Source of the DNA: Ophioceras dolichostomum
Lineage: Eukaryota; Ascomycota; Sordariomycetes; Magnaporthales; Ophioceraceae
Length of the DNA: 64,000 nt
NCBI GenBank assembly: GCA_003049485.1
Contig: PYST01000112.1
Coordinates: 32,693-96,692, forward strand
Direction of reading: 5' to 3'
Shown piece by piece: positions 29,780-38,970 of this stretch. The first letter of the stretch is position 1. The number at the start of each line of letters is the position of its first letter. A model generated the notes under the pieces. The model was given only the letters and a program-made list of their open reading frames with translations. It had not been told where the DNA came from and made no database searches. The translations under genes and the position numbers were made by a program.

Positions 29780-30678
29780 ATTCAGCTCCGTTGGGACCGG
29801 CGAGCGGGGGATTAGACTGCCGCCGGCCTTGACATTCGGGAGGATAAAGATGACATTCAGTACGCGACATTCAGGAGGATGAAGATGACACCGCGGGCAG
29901 GAGCCAAGGTCCTCTTTTCCAACCAGACCAGAGCACCGACTGCAGGCGAAAAGGCCACCGATTAAGAACCGGCCCGGGTCCCCGTTCAGCGGCATGCATC
30001 TTGAATCATTCGTGGAGGGGATGCCGGGGCATGCCAGCATCACTACTGATGTGGTCTTCATTTCCAGCATACAGTACGGGACGTCTCAGCAACATCTTCA
30101 ATGGCGCTGATTTAAGACATAGATGCATTGCGCGGCTATTAAAAAAACAGTTTGCTGAATTTCGTGCTCTCTGATGAAGCTACTTTCTCGAGGTAACTTG
30201 CTGGTCGTGCCAACTCTCCTATGGAATCTCTCTGGAGCCGATACGCCCAAACCCAGTCCATTCTATTCATTATGTCGTGCCGTATCCATGTCGTGCGGCT
30301 CAAGGCCACAGTTGTCCTCCATCCATAAAAATCCATAGCGGCCTGAAAATCATGATGTCGTGCGCCCTCTATTCCCTATACAGAATCTCTCTATAACATG
30401 TAGTAACACATCGGCCAGGCCGCCGTATCCCTCCCGCTCGTTCGTGGGATAGTGAAATGATGAACGCCGTTTTATAACTCGAACTCCTTATTAATGCGGT
30501 CCTCCACACGGCGTACCTCATTGGTGCGGTGGGTGAAAAAATCAAAGAAAAGAGAAGGGATGACAGTAGAATCGCAAAACAATACTCCAGTGACACACCC
30601 TAGTCGACCGGGGTACTGCGCAAGTGCCTAGTGGGCAGGCGAATGGCAAGGGTCAAGGGCAGTCACGCAGGCAATTCA
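29780..30678. other. Intergenic, no gene seen
   Basis: Convergent 3' region between the TANGO2-like gene and the minus-strand gene. A short imperfect direct repeat (GACATTCAG/GGAGGATAAAGATGACA) occurs near 29830-29890. No coding support. Confidence 0.45.
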
Positions 30679-32286
30679 TTAAGCCAGACTCAGCCTCGGA
30701 CCATGGCGAGGAACCCGCAACGTAGTCTTCCCATCCTCATCGCTGCCAAAATCAGGGAAGGCGAGTGTCGGCGGCGCCTTGCCGGCAGCGACGACGTTGT
30801 TGTTACCGCCGCCGCTCCCGCCCATGCTCTTCCGGCTGCTTCCCCTGCCCCAGCCGTTATTACCATTACCACGGGAGGGCATCAGCCTCGCGATGAAGTT
30901 GCGGTCATCCATCGTGCCTCCCCGCGGGAGCAGGCCCGGCATCTTAGCCTTGCGGGCGTACGCCTGCTGGAACGAATGCAGGCTCAGGCGCGCCTCCCTG
31001 GTCGCGCACAGGCCGTCGAGGTGGACGAAGACCCGGCGGCAGCGCGCCTCCTCGTCTTCGAGGACGATGGCGTCTTTGACCGAGGACGGACGGCCCTCGT
31101 CGTCGCCGGCGTGTTGTTGCTGCTTTGGGCGCCGCTGCTGCATTATAGCTGCTGTTGTGGCCGAGGGCCGCAGGAACGCCGTCTTCTCGCTGCTTAACCC
31201 CTTTCGAGAGGCCGCCGGCACGTTGTCGCTTAGGAGGGCGGATTGGGAGGCGTAGGCGCGGGTCATGGTCTCCATGTTTTGAGCCGTGAGGAGCTCGGAG
31301 TGGAAGCGGTCGTGGAGGGCCATGAACCGACCGGTCCAGTACGCGTCCGGCTGCGCGGAGGTGATCAGGCGAGGGTCGGACAGGTAGGGATGCTTGTAGT
31401 TGCACTCATGTAGCGAGGGGGAGCTGCTGTTCGCCGGCTCCAATGACTTTCTGCCGATGAACCTGGACATATTCATGCGAGACGGGCGCCGGGACTGGTC
31501 AGTGCCAGACGTGCTTGTCGATGAGCCACTGACGTTGCGACTAGCACTAAAGCTCCCAAGAGACGCTCGTGAAATCGAGTGCGAGATGCTAGATAGGACG
31601 TTGAGAGTGCGAGACTTGGGGAGCCGAACTGTGCGCTGCGTGTCGCTCTTAGGGAGCGCGGGAGGCGCGGGCAGCGTAGGGTTGATGTTCTCGACTTGGT
31701 CAACCGAGTCGAAAGGATGCGTCGTCGTCGACTGTTTAAGGAATGTTCTGTCACTTGCAATGTTGATGGCCGTTGAAGGTACCGGAGACAGGACCTTGCC
31801 GTTGTGCATGACAGGTCCGATAGGCGCGCTAATCTCCCTAGGACACTTGGGGGTTTTGGATTTCCGGCGGAGGCCTAGCACACTCGCGATGCTTTTCTGG
31901 GGGACTTTTTGAGCGACGGGGGCGTGGACTGGGACGGTTGTATGTTCCCGGGGAGGAAGCTGGGCCCGGGCCACAGTCTCGGTGCCGTCGACGAGTGGTT
32001 CGAGGGCGTGAACTGTGACTTCTGGGACACGGGGCCAGTGGCTGTGAAATGCTTGCATTTCTCGGGGCTGCTGCTGGCTTGAGACTCTGAGCACGCCTTC
32101 CGATGGCCTCCGCCCTGAGAGTCGCGGGAGCCTCGTCCCAGGAAGTCTCTCAGGCGTCGGACCAACGACAGAAATAGAAGAACGCATGATCCCAGCCGAT
32201 GTGCGAGACGCAGGCGAGACAGCCTGCCTGAGTTGGGTGACAGCCAGCTGACGCGAATGGTGGTGAGGATATTCAGAGTTAGACAT
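30679..32286 (-). CDS. Conserved disordered fungal protein (frame of 535 residues)
   Basis: Open frame with a credible conserved core: PDAYWTGRFMALHDRFHSE followed by a helical region and CRRVFVHLDGLCATREARLSLHSFQQAY, a combination I associate with an uncharacterised family of filamentous fungi. The N-terminal 150 residues are Ser/Pro/Arg-rich; VPQKSIASVLGLRRKSKTPK marks the start of the convincing part. The C-terminus is Gly/Asn/Ser-rich. The first 411 bases overlap, in another frame, the end of the frame at 31875-33260. The two may therefore be one gene joined by an intron or frameshift that I cannot place. Function unknown. Confidence 0.65.
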   Translation of the reverse strand: MSNSEYPHHHSRQLAVTQLRQAVSPASRTSAGIMRSSISVVGPTPERLPGTRLPRLSGRRPSEGVLRVSSQQQPREMQAFHSHWPRVPEVTVHALEPLVDGTETVARAQLPPREHTTVPVHAPVAQKVPQKSIASVLGLRRKSKTPKCPREISAPIGPVMHNGKVLSPVPSTAINIASDRTFLKQSTTTHPFDSVDQVENINPTLPAPPALPKSDTQRTVRLPKSRTLNVLSSISHSISRASLGSFSASRNVSGSSTSTSGTDQSRRPSRMNMSRFIGRKSLEPANSSSPSLHECNYKHPYLSDPRLITSAQPDAYWTGRFMALHDRFHSELLTAQNMETMTRAYASQSALLSDNVPAASRKGLSSEKTAFLRPSATTAAIMQQRRPKQQQHAGDDEGRPSSVKDAIVLEDEEARCRRVFVHLDGLCATREARLSLHSFQQAYARKAKMPGLLPRGGTMDDRNFIARLMPSRGNGNNGWGRGSSRKSMGGSGGGNNNVVAAGKAPPTLAFPDFGSDEDGKTTLRVPRHGPRLSLA

Positions 32287-33260
32287 CCGAACACCACACA
32301 GACGCTTCTGCCGAGCGCGAGCGAGAGCGACTTAGCAACCTCGAACCAGATTATGGAGATGGAGACGAGTGAGTAGAAGTCGACGCAGACAATGTCGCAA
32401 ACACCTCCAACAGTCGATTTAGCAAGCGTCCAGAGGATCGAAACGGTCTCGGATATCAGATCGGCAAAGGTTTCAGCGGAGATTTGGATGGCCTTGGCCA
32501 GGTAGGTCCACGGAGCGGCCCTAATCTCAGCAACCGATGCCTCCAAATCTAGGGTATATGGAGGGGGTTGGCCTGGTGGCCTTGGAGTGAGAGGGCGAGA
32601 TAGCTGAGCCCAGGAGAAGACCCGAGTGCCCGAGTCAACAGAGCTAGTGTCGGATTCACAACTTGATGAGTACTCGCTGTTGGAGGTTGTGGTACTTTTA
32701 GGGTCGTCGTAGACAAGACCAAGGCTCTCCGTGTTGGTTGCAGGGGCGGTGATGGGTGCAACAGTGATGTGACTGTGGATACTTTCGTTCGAACCGTCGC
32801 TTGCAACAGAGATCGGGGAACTGTGCTGGGACTTCGGCGAAGCAGGAGTCGGGCCTCCGTCTGAGAGATCGCGAGGCGAATCGGGCGGTATCGCCTTGAT
32901 GGTCTCGTCCGAGTCGGATTCGGCAGGGGCTTCAAGCGTGCGGAAAGAGGCTCGTCTAGTCACAGTGGGCGGCTTGGTGGCCGACTTAGCGGGCGACGCG
33001 CTCTTGCTTCTGAAGATGTGCTTGGTGGCGGCCCGACTATTGACACGGCGTCTGGACGCCCGGATCGTGCCACCCGGCGAATTCTGGAATGAAGCAACCC
33101 AGTTGTTCGCGCTGGAAGAGAGATAGTCCTCTATCAAGAGTGGTGATAGTGGCCGCGGGCTGTCCGTTGATGATGTTGAGATTTTGTCCCCGACCTCAGC
33201 TGGCACGATGCTTAGAGAAGCTATGCTCGGAGAAATCTTGCAAGAGGGCTGATTGGACAT
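31875..33260 (-). CDS. Ser/Pro-rich protein with hydrophobic segment (461-residue frame)
   Basis: Starts at a good ATG (33260). The N-terminus has SIVPAEVGDKISTSSTDSPR and LLIEDYLSSSANNWVASF, followed by a long Ser/Thr/Pro-rich disordered part rich in possible phosphosites. Around residues 265-330 there is a hydrophobic region (VCDIVCVDFYSLVSISIIWF, then LGRSVCVVFGCLTLNILTT) that could span a membrane once or twice. The last ~100 residues are low-complexity and may be an out-of-frame extension, because the frame at 30679-32286 takes over there. Probably the 5' part of a single larger gene. Function unknown. Confidence 0.55.
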   Translation of the reverse strand: MSNQPSCKISPSIASLSIVPAEVGDKISTSSTDSPRPLSPLLIEDYLSSSANNWVASFQNSPGGTIRASRRRVNSRAATKHIFRSKSASPAKSATKPPTVTRRASFRTLEAPAESDSDETIKAIPPDSPRDLSDGGPTPASPKSQHSSPISVASDGSNESIHSHITVAPITAPATNTESLGLVYDDPKSTTTSNSEYSSSCESDTSSVDSGTRVFSWAQLSRPLTPRPPGQPPPYTLDLEASVAEIRAAPWTYLAKAIQISAETFADLISETVSILWTLAKSTVGGVCDIVCVDFYSLVSISIIWFEVAKSLSLALGRSVCVVFGCLTLNILTTIRVSWLSPNSGRLSRLRLAHRLGSCVLLFLSLVRRLRDFLGRGSRDSQGGGHRKACSESQASSSPEKCKHFTATGPVSQKSQFTPSNHSSTAPRLWPGPSFLPGNIQPSQSTPPSLKKSPRKASRVC

Positions 33261-34412
33261 GGTGTTTTAGCAGGTAGGCCGAGATAGAGCAATGGACCGC
33301 CCACGGGGTGCAGGCTGATGGATCTTGAGCAATATGATATCGTATCGTATCCCGCAGCTGATGTCGTAAATAGACGGTGTCGAGATGCAAATACGATTGA
33401 AGCAATGCATGCAAGGAGAAGGACGAGAGGACTGAATGCGAATCAATGTAGGGGAACAAAAAGGATGTAGTCGAAGCCAACGTGAGGGCGGAGGTGCAGG
33501 GGGGGAGCCGTCGTGCCTACCTGTCCAGTTTGATGCTCTCTGCGCTCGTGCCTGCCCTATTAGGGCCTGCAACCGGTGCAATTTAGCGGAGTGCAATTTG
33601 TACTGTACTCCTGCACGAGCCCGAATGTGTTGAGAGGTCTTGCTGGAGGGCTGAGAGAGTTGGAAGAAACCACGCCTCAACGGGCTTCCTTGAGGCGTGT
33701 CCCGCCACGTGTTGTTGTCGGCGCTAGGAGACGCGCTCCTGAAAATTTGGGCAGAACACGTCTGGCTGGCCCTTCACTTGGGCTAGAATTGCGTCATCCC
33801 AAGACGAGAGCTACGCGGACGGCTCACTCGGAGGAAGATCAGGAAGGGACCGTCGGGGCAGGGCAGGTGGGCCTGACACTTTGGGTGCCGAAGCCAATGG
33901 AGGCCATGGGGGTATGAACCGAGTTCATCAAGCTAACCAGTGAGCAGAGCAGGCAGCCTCAGGAAGTGCCAACCCACAGAGCGAATCGGTTTCCTTCGAC
34001 CTAACTCCTGTTCGAGAAGGAGACGAATAGGGAGATAATGGTTGCGGGGGAGACGACAAGACGGGCCATCATAGCCGTGCTCATTCATTCACCAAGCAAG
34101 GAAGCGAGAATGAAGACAGTGAATAACCTACTCCCATGGGACCTACAATCTAAGAGTGCCATCCGAGGTATCGTCGTATCTTCAGACTTTGAAGCAAGCC
34201 AGACCTATCCAAACCTCCCAAGAGCCCCCTTATTTTTCCTTCCCGGCTGTCTGCATTATAACGCCGCGCCAAGAGTGAGAAAAACGCATATAGAATACAC
34301 GAACTCGTTGCATACAAAATTTGTTTTCGTTAATTAACGCGTGAATAAGATCGAAAGCAGGGTTTGTGATGTGAGGCCGCCCGGCCCAAATATCGAGGAG
34401 TGCAAGGCAGTT
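33261..34412. other. Intergenic, no gene seen
   Basis: Upstream region of the minus-strand gene starting at 33260 and 3' flank of the Tfb2 gene. The frames here have no domain-like content. Confidence 0.5.
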
Positions 34413-35927
34413 TCACTGTCCAGCCTTCTTCCTCTGCTTGAGAAAAGCGCTCAGCTGCTCGATCTTGCTCGCGAAGAACAGCTGCCGGGCGTCGTTGCGC
34501 CACAGCAGCACGCCGATCTCGTCGGCGAAGGTGACGAGGGCGTCGTACTCGGCCTTGTTGTCGAAGTCGCGGAACAGGAAGCCTTTCATGGTCTTCATCC
34601 GCTCCGTCTCGAGCTGCCACAGGCGGATCTGGTCGACTACGGTCGGGGGCAGGACGGGCCGGTTGCGCACCGCGGCGATGCGGTGCATCTGCTCGTGGGC
34701 GTGCGCCGCCAGGTACTCGATGATCTGGTCGGCTGTGATGCCGTGCGAGATGGCGCGCCGGATAGACTCGCGGCACACTCGCCCGGTCACCATTCCCGCG
34801 AAGCGCATCTTCAGGTTGGCGAAGAGGTGCAGAATCGCGATCTGGAGCGGCGTGTTCGTGTAGGCGTAAAGCCGGTAGTTGGTCTCGAGGATCACCATGC
34901 CCTTGCTCTCCTCTGCCGAGGCTCCCGAAGAACCGCCCGCCGCAGCTCCGTCGGCAGTAGCAGCTGCGAACGCCGAGCTGACACTGCGCAGCGCCGCGGC
35001 ACCGCTCGTCAATGTGGTGGCTAGCCGCGTAGGGAAGTACTGGCTCGTGTTACCTGGCGGGATATACACCAGACCGAAGTCGACTAAACTTGGGAGCATA
35101 TTGCGGCGCTGCTCCGTGAGCGCTTCCGTATCGTACGCACCACCCAGTTCCAGTGTTCCCAACATGAATAGGAACCCCAGCATATCAACCGCCATCGCCG
35201 CGTGGTCTGGGCCAGAGGCGTTCACGGCATCCAGCCATTGCAGCAGCAGCGTCCAGACCTGCGCGTTCGCCTCCTGGAGCAGGAAGGTGAACCCCGTCCT
35301 CGTGATCGCCACCCTGTCTCCTGACCTCCTCTCTACAAGCCCACCCGCCACGAGCAGCTCCTTCACCGTATCCTGGAGCTTCGTCTCCTTAAGATGTACC
35401 CGTGCGACCTTCTGTGGGATGGCGTCGTTCGCCTCCACCCTCGTCTTGTACTCGACACTGTTGACCACGTAGTGCAGAATGGCGTCCCATTTCGCACGAG
35501 CGTACCTGTCCAGGTACGCGACGTCGATGTGGGGTGGGATGGGCAGCGACGATGGGACGCCGAACGAGTTGTGGGAGCCGCCGCCTTCCAGAGCGAGCCG
35601 CATCGACTTCTTGAAGTTGGGCATCAGCGAGACCTCCTGCGGCTTGTCCTTCGATGGGATCGAGATCGAGACGATGTGCAGGCCCCGCAGCGTCGCGAGG
35701 GCGTGATCCTTGTGGCGCCGCGAGTCCGGCTTGACCCAGATGTCGAGATCGGCGAGGGGAAGCGGCTTCGGCATGTACAGGAGGGCCATGACGAAGGTCT
35801 TTGCGAGGTGTGAGAGCATCCGCCGGAAGATCGCAAAAGCCGTCGACGGCTGCTGGTACAGTTTCTTGAAGGTGTTGCCCGTCTGCTTCTCCAGGTAATC
35901 GGAGAGAGTGATAATTGGTGCCGCCAT
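34413..35927 (-). CDS. tfb2: TFIIH core subunit Tfb2 (p52/GTF2H4)
   Basis: Single-exon, 504-residue protein matching Tfb2 from end to end: ITLSDYLEKQTGNTFKKLY at the N-terminus, AKWDAILHYVVNS, GFTFLLQEANAQVWTLLLQW, the MLGFLFMLGTLELG block, and a C-terminal part with ILETNYRLYAYTNTPLQIAI, TADQIIEYLAAHAHEQM and a lysine-rich end. Tfb2 is part of the TFIIH core needed for RNA polymerase II initiation and nucleotide excision repair; it binds and stimulates the XPB/Ssl2 ATPase, and its C-terminus pairs with Tfb5. Length is normal for fungi. An Ala/Gly/Ser-rich linker lies before ILETNYR. It is divergent from the thioesterase gene, with 460 bases between the two start codons. Confidence 0.95.
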   Translation of the reverse strand: MAAPIITLSDYLEKQTGNTFKKLYQQPSTAFAIFRRMLSHLAKTFVMALLYMPKPLPLADLDIWVKPDSRRHKDHALATLRGLHIVSISIPSKDKPQEVSLMPNFKKSMRLALEGGGSHNSFGVPSSLPIPPHIDVAYLDRYARAKWDAILHYVVNSVEYKTRVEANDAIPQKVARVHLKETKLQDTVKELLVAGGLVERRSGDRVAITRTGFTFLLQEANAQVWTLLLQWLDAVNASGPDHAAMAVDMLGFLFMLGTLELGGAYDTEALTEQRRNMLPSLVDFGLVYIPPGNTSQYFPTRLATTLTSGAAALRSVSSAFAAATADGAAAGGSSGASAEESKGMVILETNYRLYAYTNTPLQIAILHLFANLKMRFAGMVTGRVCRESIRRAISHGITADQIIEYLAAHAHEQMHRIAAVRNRPVLPPTVVDQIRLWQLETERMKTMKGFLFRDFDNKAEYDALVTFADEIGVLLWRNDARQLFFASKIEQLSAFLKQRKKAGQ

Positions 35928-36387
35928 GGTGGGCAGGCGGTTCGTTCAGCGATCGCTCGTGGGGAAGATTGACGCCGTCCACATTCTCCGGTGTAATCTC
36001 AAAACCGCCGCCGAATGAGTCTTCTTGTGTTTCCCCGACATGAAAGTTTTGTTAGGCCGCTGACTAGGCCGCGAGCGCGAACCAGTTCCCGTTGAAGAAT
36101 AATTTTGCGCGTCTTCGTGAATCTCAATAAGGTACGGTTGCTGCCTGGACGTCGCTGATGTAGTCGGATTGAAGGAGCAAGGTCCCACTATTTTGGGACC
36201 TTGTGGTGGGGTTCCTCTCGACTCGCGATAGACAAAGCTGGCAGCGACAGACTCCTCGGCTGTGCCATTCATCCACGTTCAGAGCCACCATTTCGCAAGA
36301 GATAAAGAGGCTGCTTCCAGGCCATTACGGAACCTGCTGACGGCGTTGCTCTAAGTGTTTTTACACTTGCTTTGGTTACACGACACG
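35928..36387. promoter_or_regulatory. Shared upstream region of tfb2 and the thioesterase gene
   Basis: 460 bases between two divergent start codons, probably a bidirectional promoter. It holds an inverted repeat around 36177-36206 (AGCAAGGTCCCACTATTTTG with GGGACCTTGT) that could form a hairpin. No coding frame is supported. Confidence 0.45.
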
Positions 36388-37396
36388 ATGGCGGCCAAAC
36401 CCCTGAAGCCTCTGCGCTTCGTGAACGCTGTGAGTGTGTGATTCGCCAACGAAAAGCATCCGGACCAGTTAGCTCGCTCTCTATGATCAACATAGCCTTG
36501 CTGAATGACTTCTCGTTTCCTGTAGGTTTTGAGATCGTTCATGAAGGAATCTGGTCTCGAGCCAAGGTGAGTACGATAATGCCTGCCTGGGCTCAGCCTC
36601 CATGGGAGCGAAGTGGCAGAGACATGCTGAGATGTATGCTGAGATACCTCCGTGCGCAGGCTGCTCGGAGCCAACAATGTGAGGGCATCCACATGTTATT
36701 ATGCCCCTATTCCACCTTTTTTTTTCTCGCCGATCGCATTTCCTAACGACTCCTTCTCAATCCATCAGTTCCGTATTTTGGGCGCCCAACAAGGCATGGT
36801 GAAGTTTGAGCTCGACATCCAAAAAGAACACACCGTGAGTGCTAATACTATCACTACGCATGCCCCTAGTGTACCACTATCGACTCCTAACATGTTACGT
36901 TCCGCACTAGAACCGTCTGCAAATACTTCATGGCGGCACTATCGCTAGCATGGTCGACCTCGGTGGATCACTCGCCGTGGCATCGATGGGCCTGTACGCC
37001 ACAGGTGTTTCCACAGACCTGAACGGTACGAGGCGGCACCCTTGAGCTCGTCCCGGAATATGGGGACATGTTGCGAGAGGACTAACTCACTGTCCCGGCA
37101 GTGACCTACGTGAACTCTGGTGGCACGGTCGGTAGCAAAGTCGAGGGGACTGCGACATGCAATCAGAGTATGCAGTCTCTCCCCCCGCCCCTTCCCGTCG
37201 ACATCACTTTCCGCAGTTGCTAACCCTAGAAAATTCCATAGTTGGAAAGACATTGGCCTACACAGAAGTCACATTTTCGAACGGGCAAGGGAAGCTGGTG
37301 GCACGCGGGAGTCATACCAAGTTTGTCGCTAGGGCGTGGCCGACCGACCAACCCCTTTTCGCCCTCCCAGCAGGCGTCACTGATGATGGCGAGTGA
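36388..37396 (+). CDS. Hotdog-fold thioesterase (4HBT/ACOT13-like), six exons
   Basis: Exons 36388-36429, about 36534-36567, 36769-36834, 36911-37025, 37102-37167 and 37242-37396, with GTGAGT/GTACGA/GTATGC donors. Exons 3-6 join in perfect phase. The core LQILHGGTIASMVDLGGSLA contains the HGG active-site motif of ACOT13/PaaI-type acyl-CoA thioesterases, followed by GVSTDLNVTYVNSGGTVG and ARGSHTKFVA. It probably hydrolyses acyl-CoA in the cytosol or mitochondria. The join between exons 1 and 2 is uncertain: phase demands an acceptor at TTTTGAG (36531-36533) rather than the better-looking TGTAG at 36521-36525. Alternatively translation begins at ATG 36483. About 155 residues. The tail ends VTDDGE. 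Confidence 0.82.
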
Positions 37397-37643
37397 GTCG
37401 CTATGGACTGGACTGGCTGCGGAAGCTTAAAAAAAGGAATACCTAGATTTTCGAGTACCTCGCCCCCAGCACTTTAAAGTTGGGTATAAGATATAAAGAT
37501 ATATATAGGCTACATAAAGAAAGGAGTGACTCCCGATTACATGGTCTTCAGCAGACCCGCCACTCTCGTCAGCCCATGTCCACCACGATGCCCTCCGAGT
37601 TCTCTCAGAATCAACAGAAGCCACGCAGGTTCCGTGCTGGCTT

Positions 37644-38970
37644 CTACTGCGTAGGAGCTGAAACAGTCGCCGGTGGCGCCTGAGATGGCTGTGGTGCGTA
37701 CGCGACAGGCTGTGATTGCTGGGGCTGCCATCCCACGGGAGCCTGGTATCCGACCGGGGCTGCTTGGTAGCCGACCGGAGCTTGGTATCCCAGAGGAGCT
37801 TGGTATCCTACTGGCGCCTGGTATACCATTGGCGCCGGCTTGGCTCCTCCAGCAGCACCGAATGCGACTGGGGCCATGCCACCGTGGAATGGCTGCTGCG
37901 TCGACCACAGACCAGCCTGCTTGCGAATGCCAATCACGAAGAGAAGCACCAAGGTGATAGCGATCATCCACGAGATGAAGACGGCGTCCAGCGCGGGTTG
38001 GAAGACCGGGATGTCGACAGGTCCGTTGTTGTTGGGGTTGTACCACGACGCATCAGTCGCAATGATGTAGGTGAATCGAATGAAGTTCAGTACGGTAGCG
38101 ATGAGGAAGATAACAGCGCTCTGGAATGTCGCGTGGTCAGCACTTGATCAAACACAGGAACAACAACATGGATCCGCAAATTGCCTTACCCCTCGAACAC
38201 CTTTCTGGGCCCGGTAAAAATAAACGACCACCGCGGCATAGGCAATGGTCGGCAGCACGGCGATCCAGTGCAGGATGTCGTGGGCCATCCAAAGCTTCTG
38301 GTAGAGTTTGATGCCGGCCGTGAGATTTCTGGAGTTGCGCCCGCGTCCCCGGTAATACTCGACCCAGAGGTTGCAATATCTCTCGGAAGCGGCGATAGAG
38401 ATAGAAATGAATACGACGGCCAGGAAGACATAGACGTAGCGGACGATTCTGGCCATGGCCGACCGCTGGCCGCTGCGCGCATACATGAACCCATTGCCGA
38501 GCTCCACCAGGGTGAGCAGTAGCAAGGCGCTCGCTATGTTGTGGAACACCTGCATGATGCCAATGCTGTAAGTGCCGGTGAGGTTGAGCGCCAGCAGACC
38601 GTCATAGCTGATATCGCCGTCGTCGCTGTGATAAATGGTGTAAAGGGCGATGTAGGCCGCATCCGACACTACAGACATCAAGAGGTAGCTGTAGAGAGAC
38701 GGTGTATCAGTACGAGGCGGACGATTGGAAGCAGACCGGCGCGGCGCATTCGAATATAAGCAACAGAACCCAATGTCATCTTGAGGCTTACATGAGTGTG
38801 GGAGGTGGTACGGATTTGAACATAGTAAAAGCGATTCGGGCTGGATCGCCCCTGCGCCTGGCCATGAACAGGCTGATGACCCAGATGATGAACAGCGTGG
38901 GTATCCAGAGGCCTAGCATCACCGCGTGCGCAATGGCATAGTTTCTATACTCTTCGTCGGAGGTGGCCAT
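37644..38970 (-). CDS. Multi-pass membrane protein with YQAPVG repeats at the C-terminus
   Basis: Exons 38970-38792, 38688-38190 and 38120-37644 (donors GTAAGC and GTAAGG; phases fit) give 384 residues. I count about seven hydrophobic helices: YAIAHAVMLGLWIPTLFIIW in exon 1; four or five in exon 2 including IVRYVYVFLAVVFISISI and HWIAVLPTIAYAAVVVYFY; two in exon 3 (SAVIFLIATVLNFIRF and MIAITLVLLFVIG). The cytoplasmic-looking tail carries six imperfect copies of YQAPVG or YQAPLG, then a Gln/Pro-rich end. Such fungal membrane proteins are usually annotated as hypothetical integral membrane proteins. The seven-helix layout is receptor-like, but no ligand or G-protein role can be claimed. Confidence 0.8.
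37738..37834 (-). repeat. YQAPVG-coding tandem repeat
   Basis: Six imperfect 15-21-base units, on the minus strand TACCAGGCNCC-GTNGGN, encoding YQAPVG variants near the C-terminus of the membrane protein. The codons vary, so the protein repeat looks selected rather than freshly duplicated. Confidence 0.75.

Noticed and set aside
34341..35024. 227-residue plus-strand ORF
   Set aside because: Antisense of tfb2, no features of its own.
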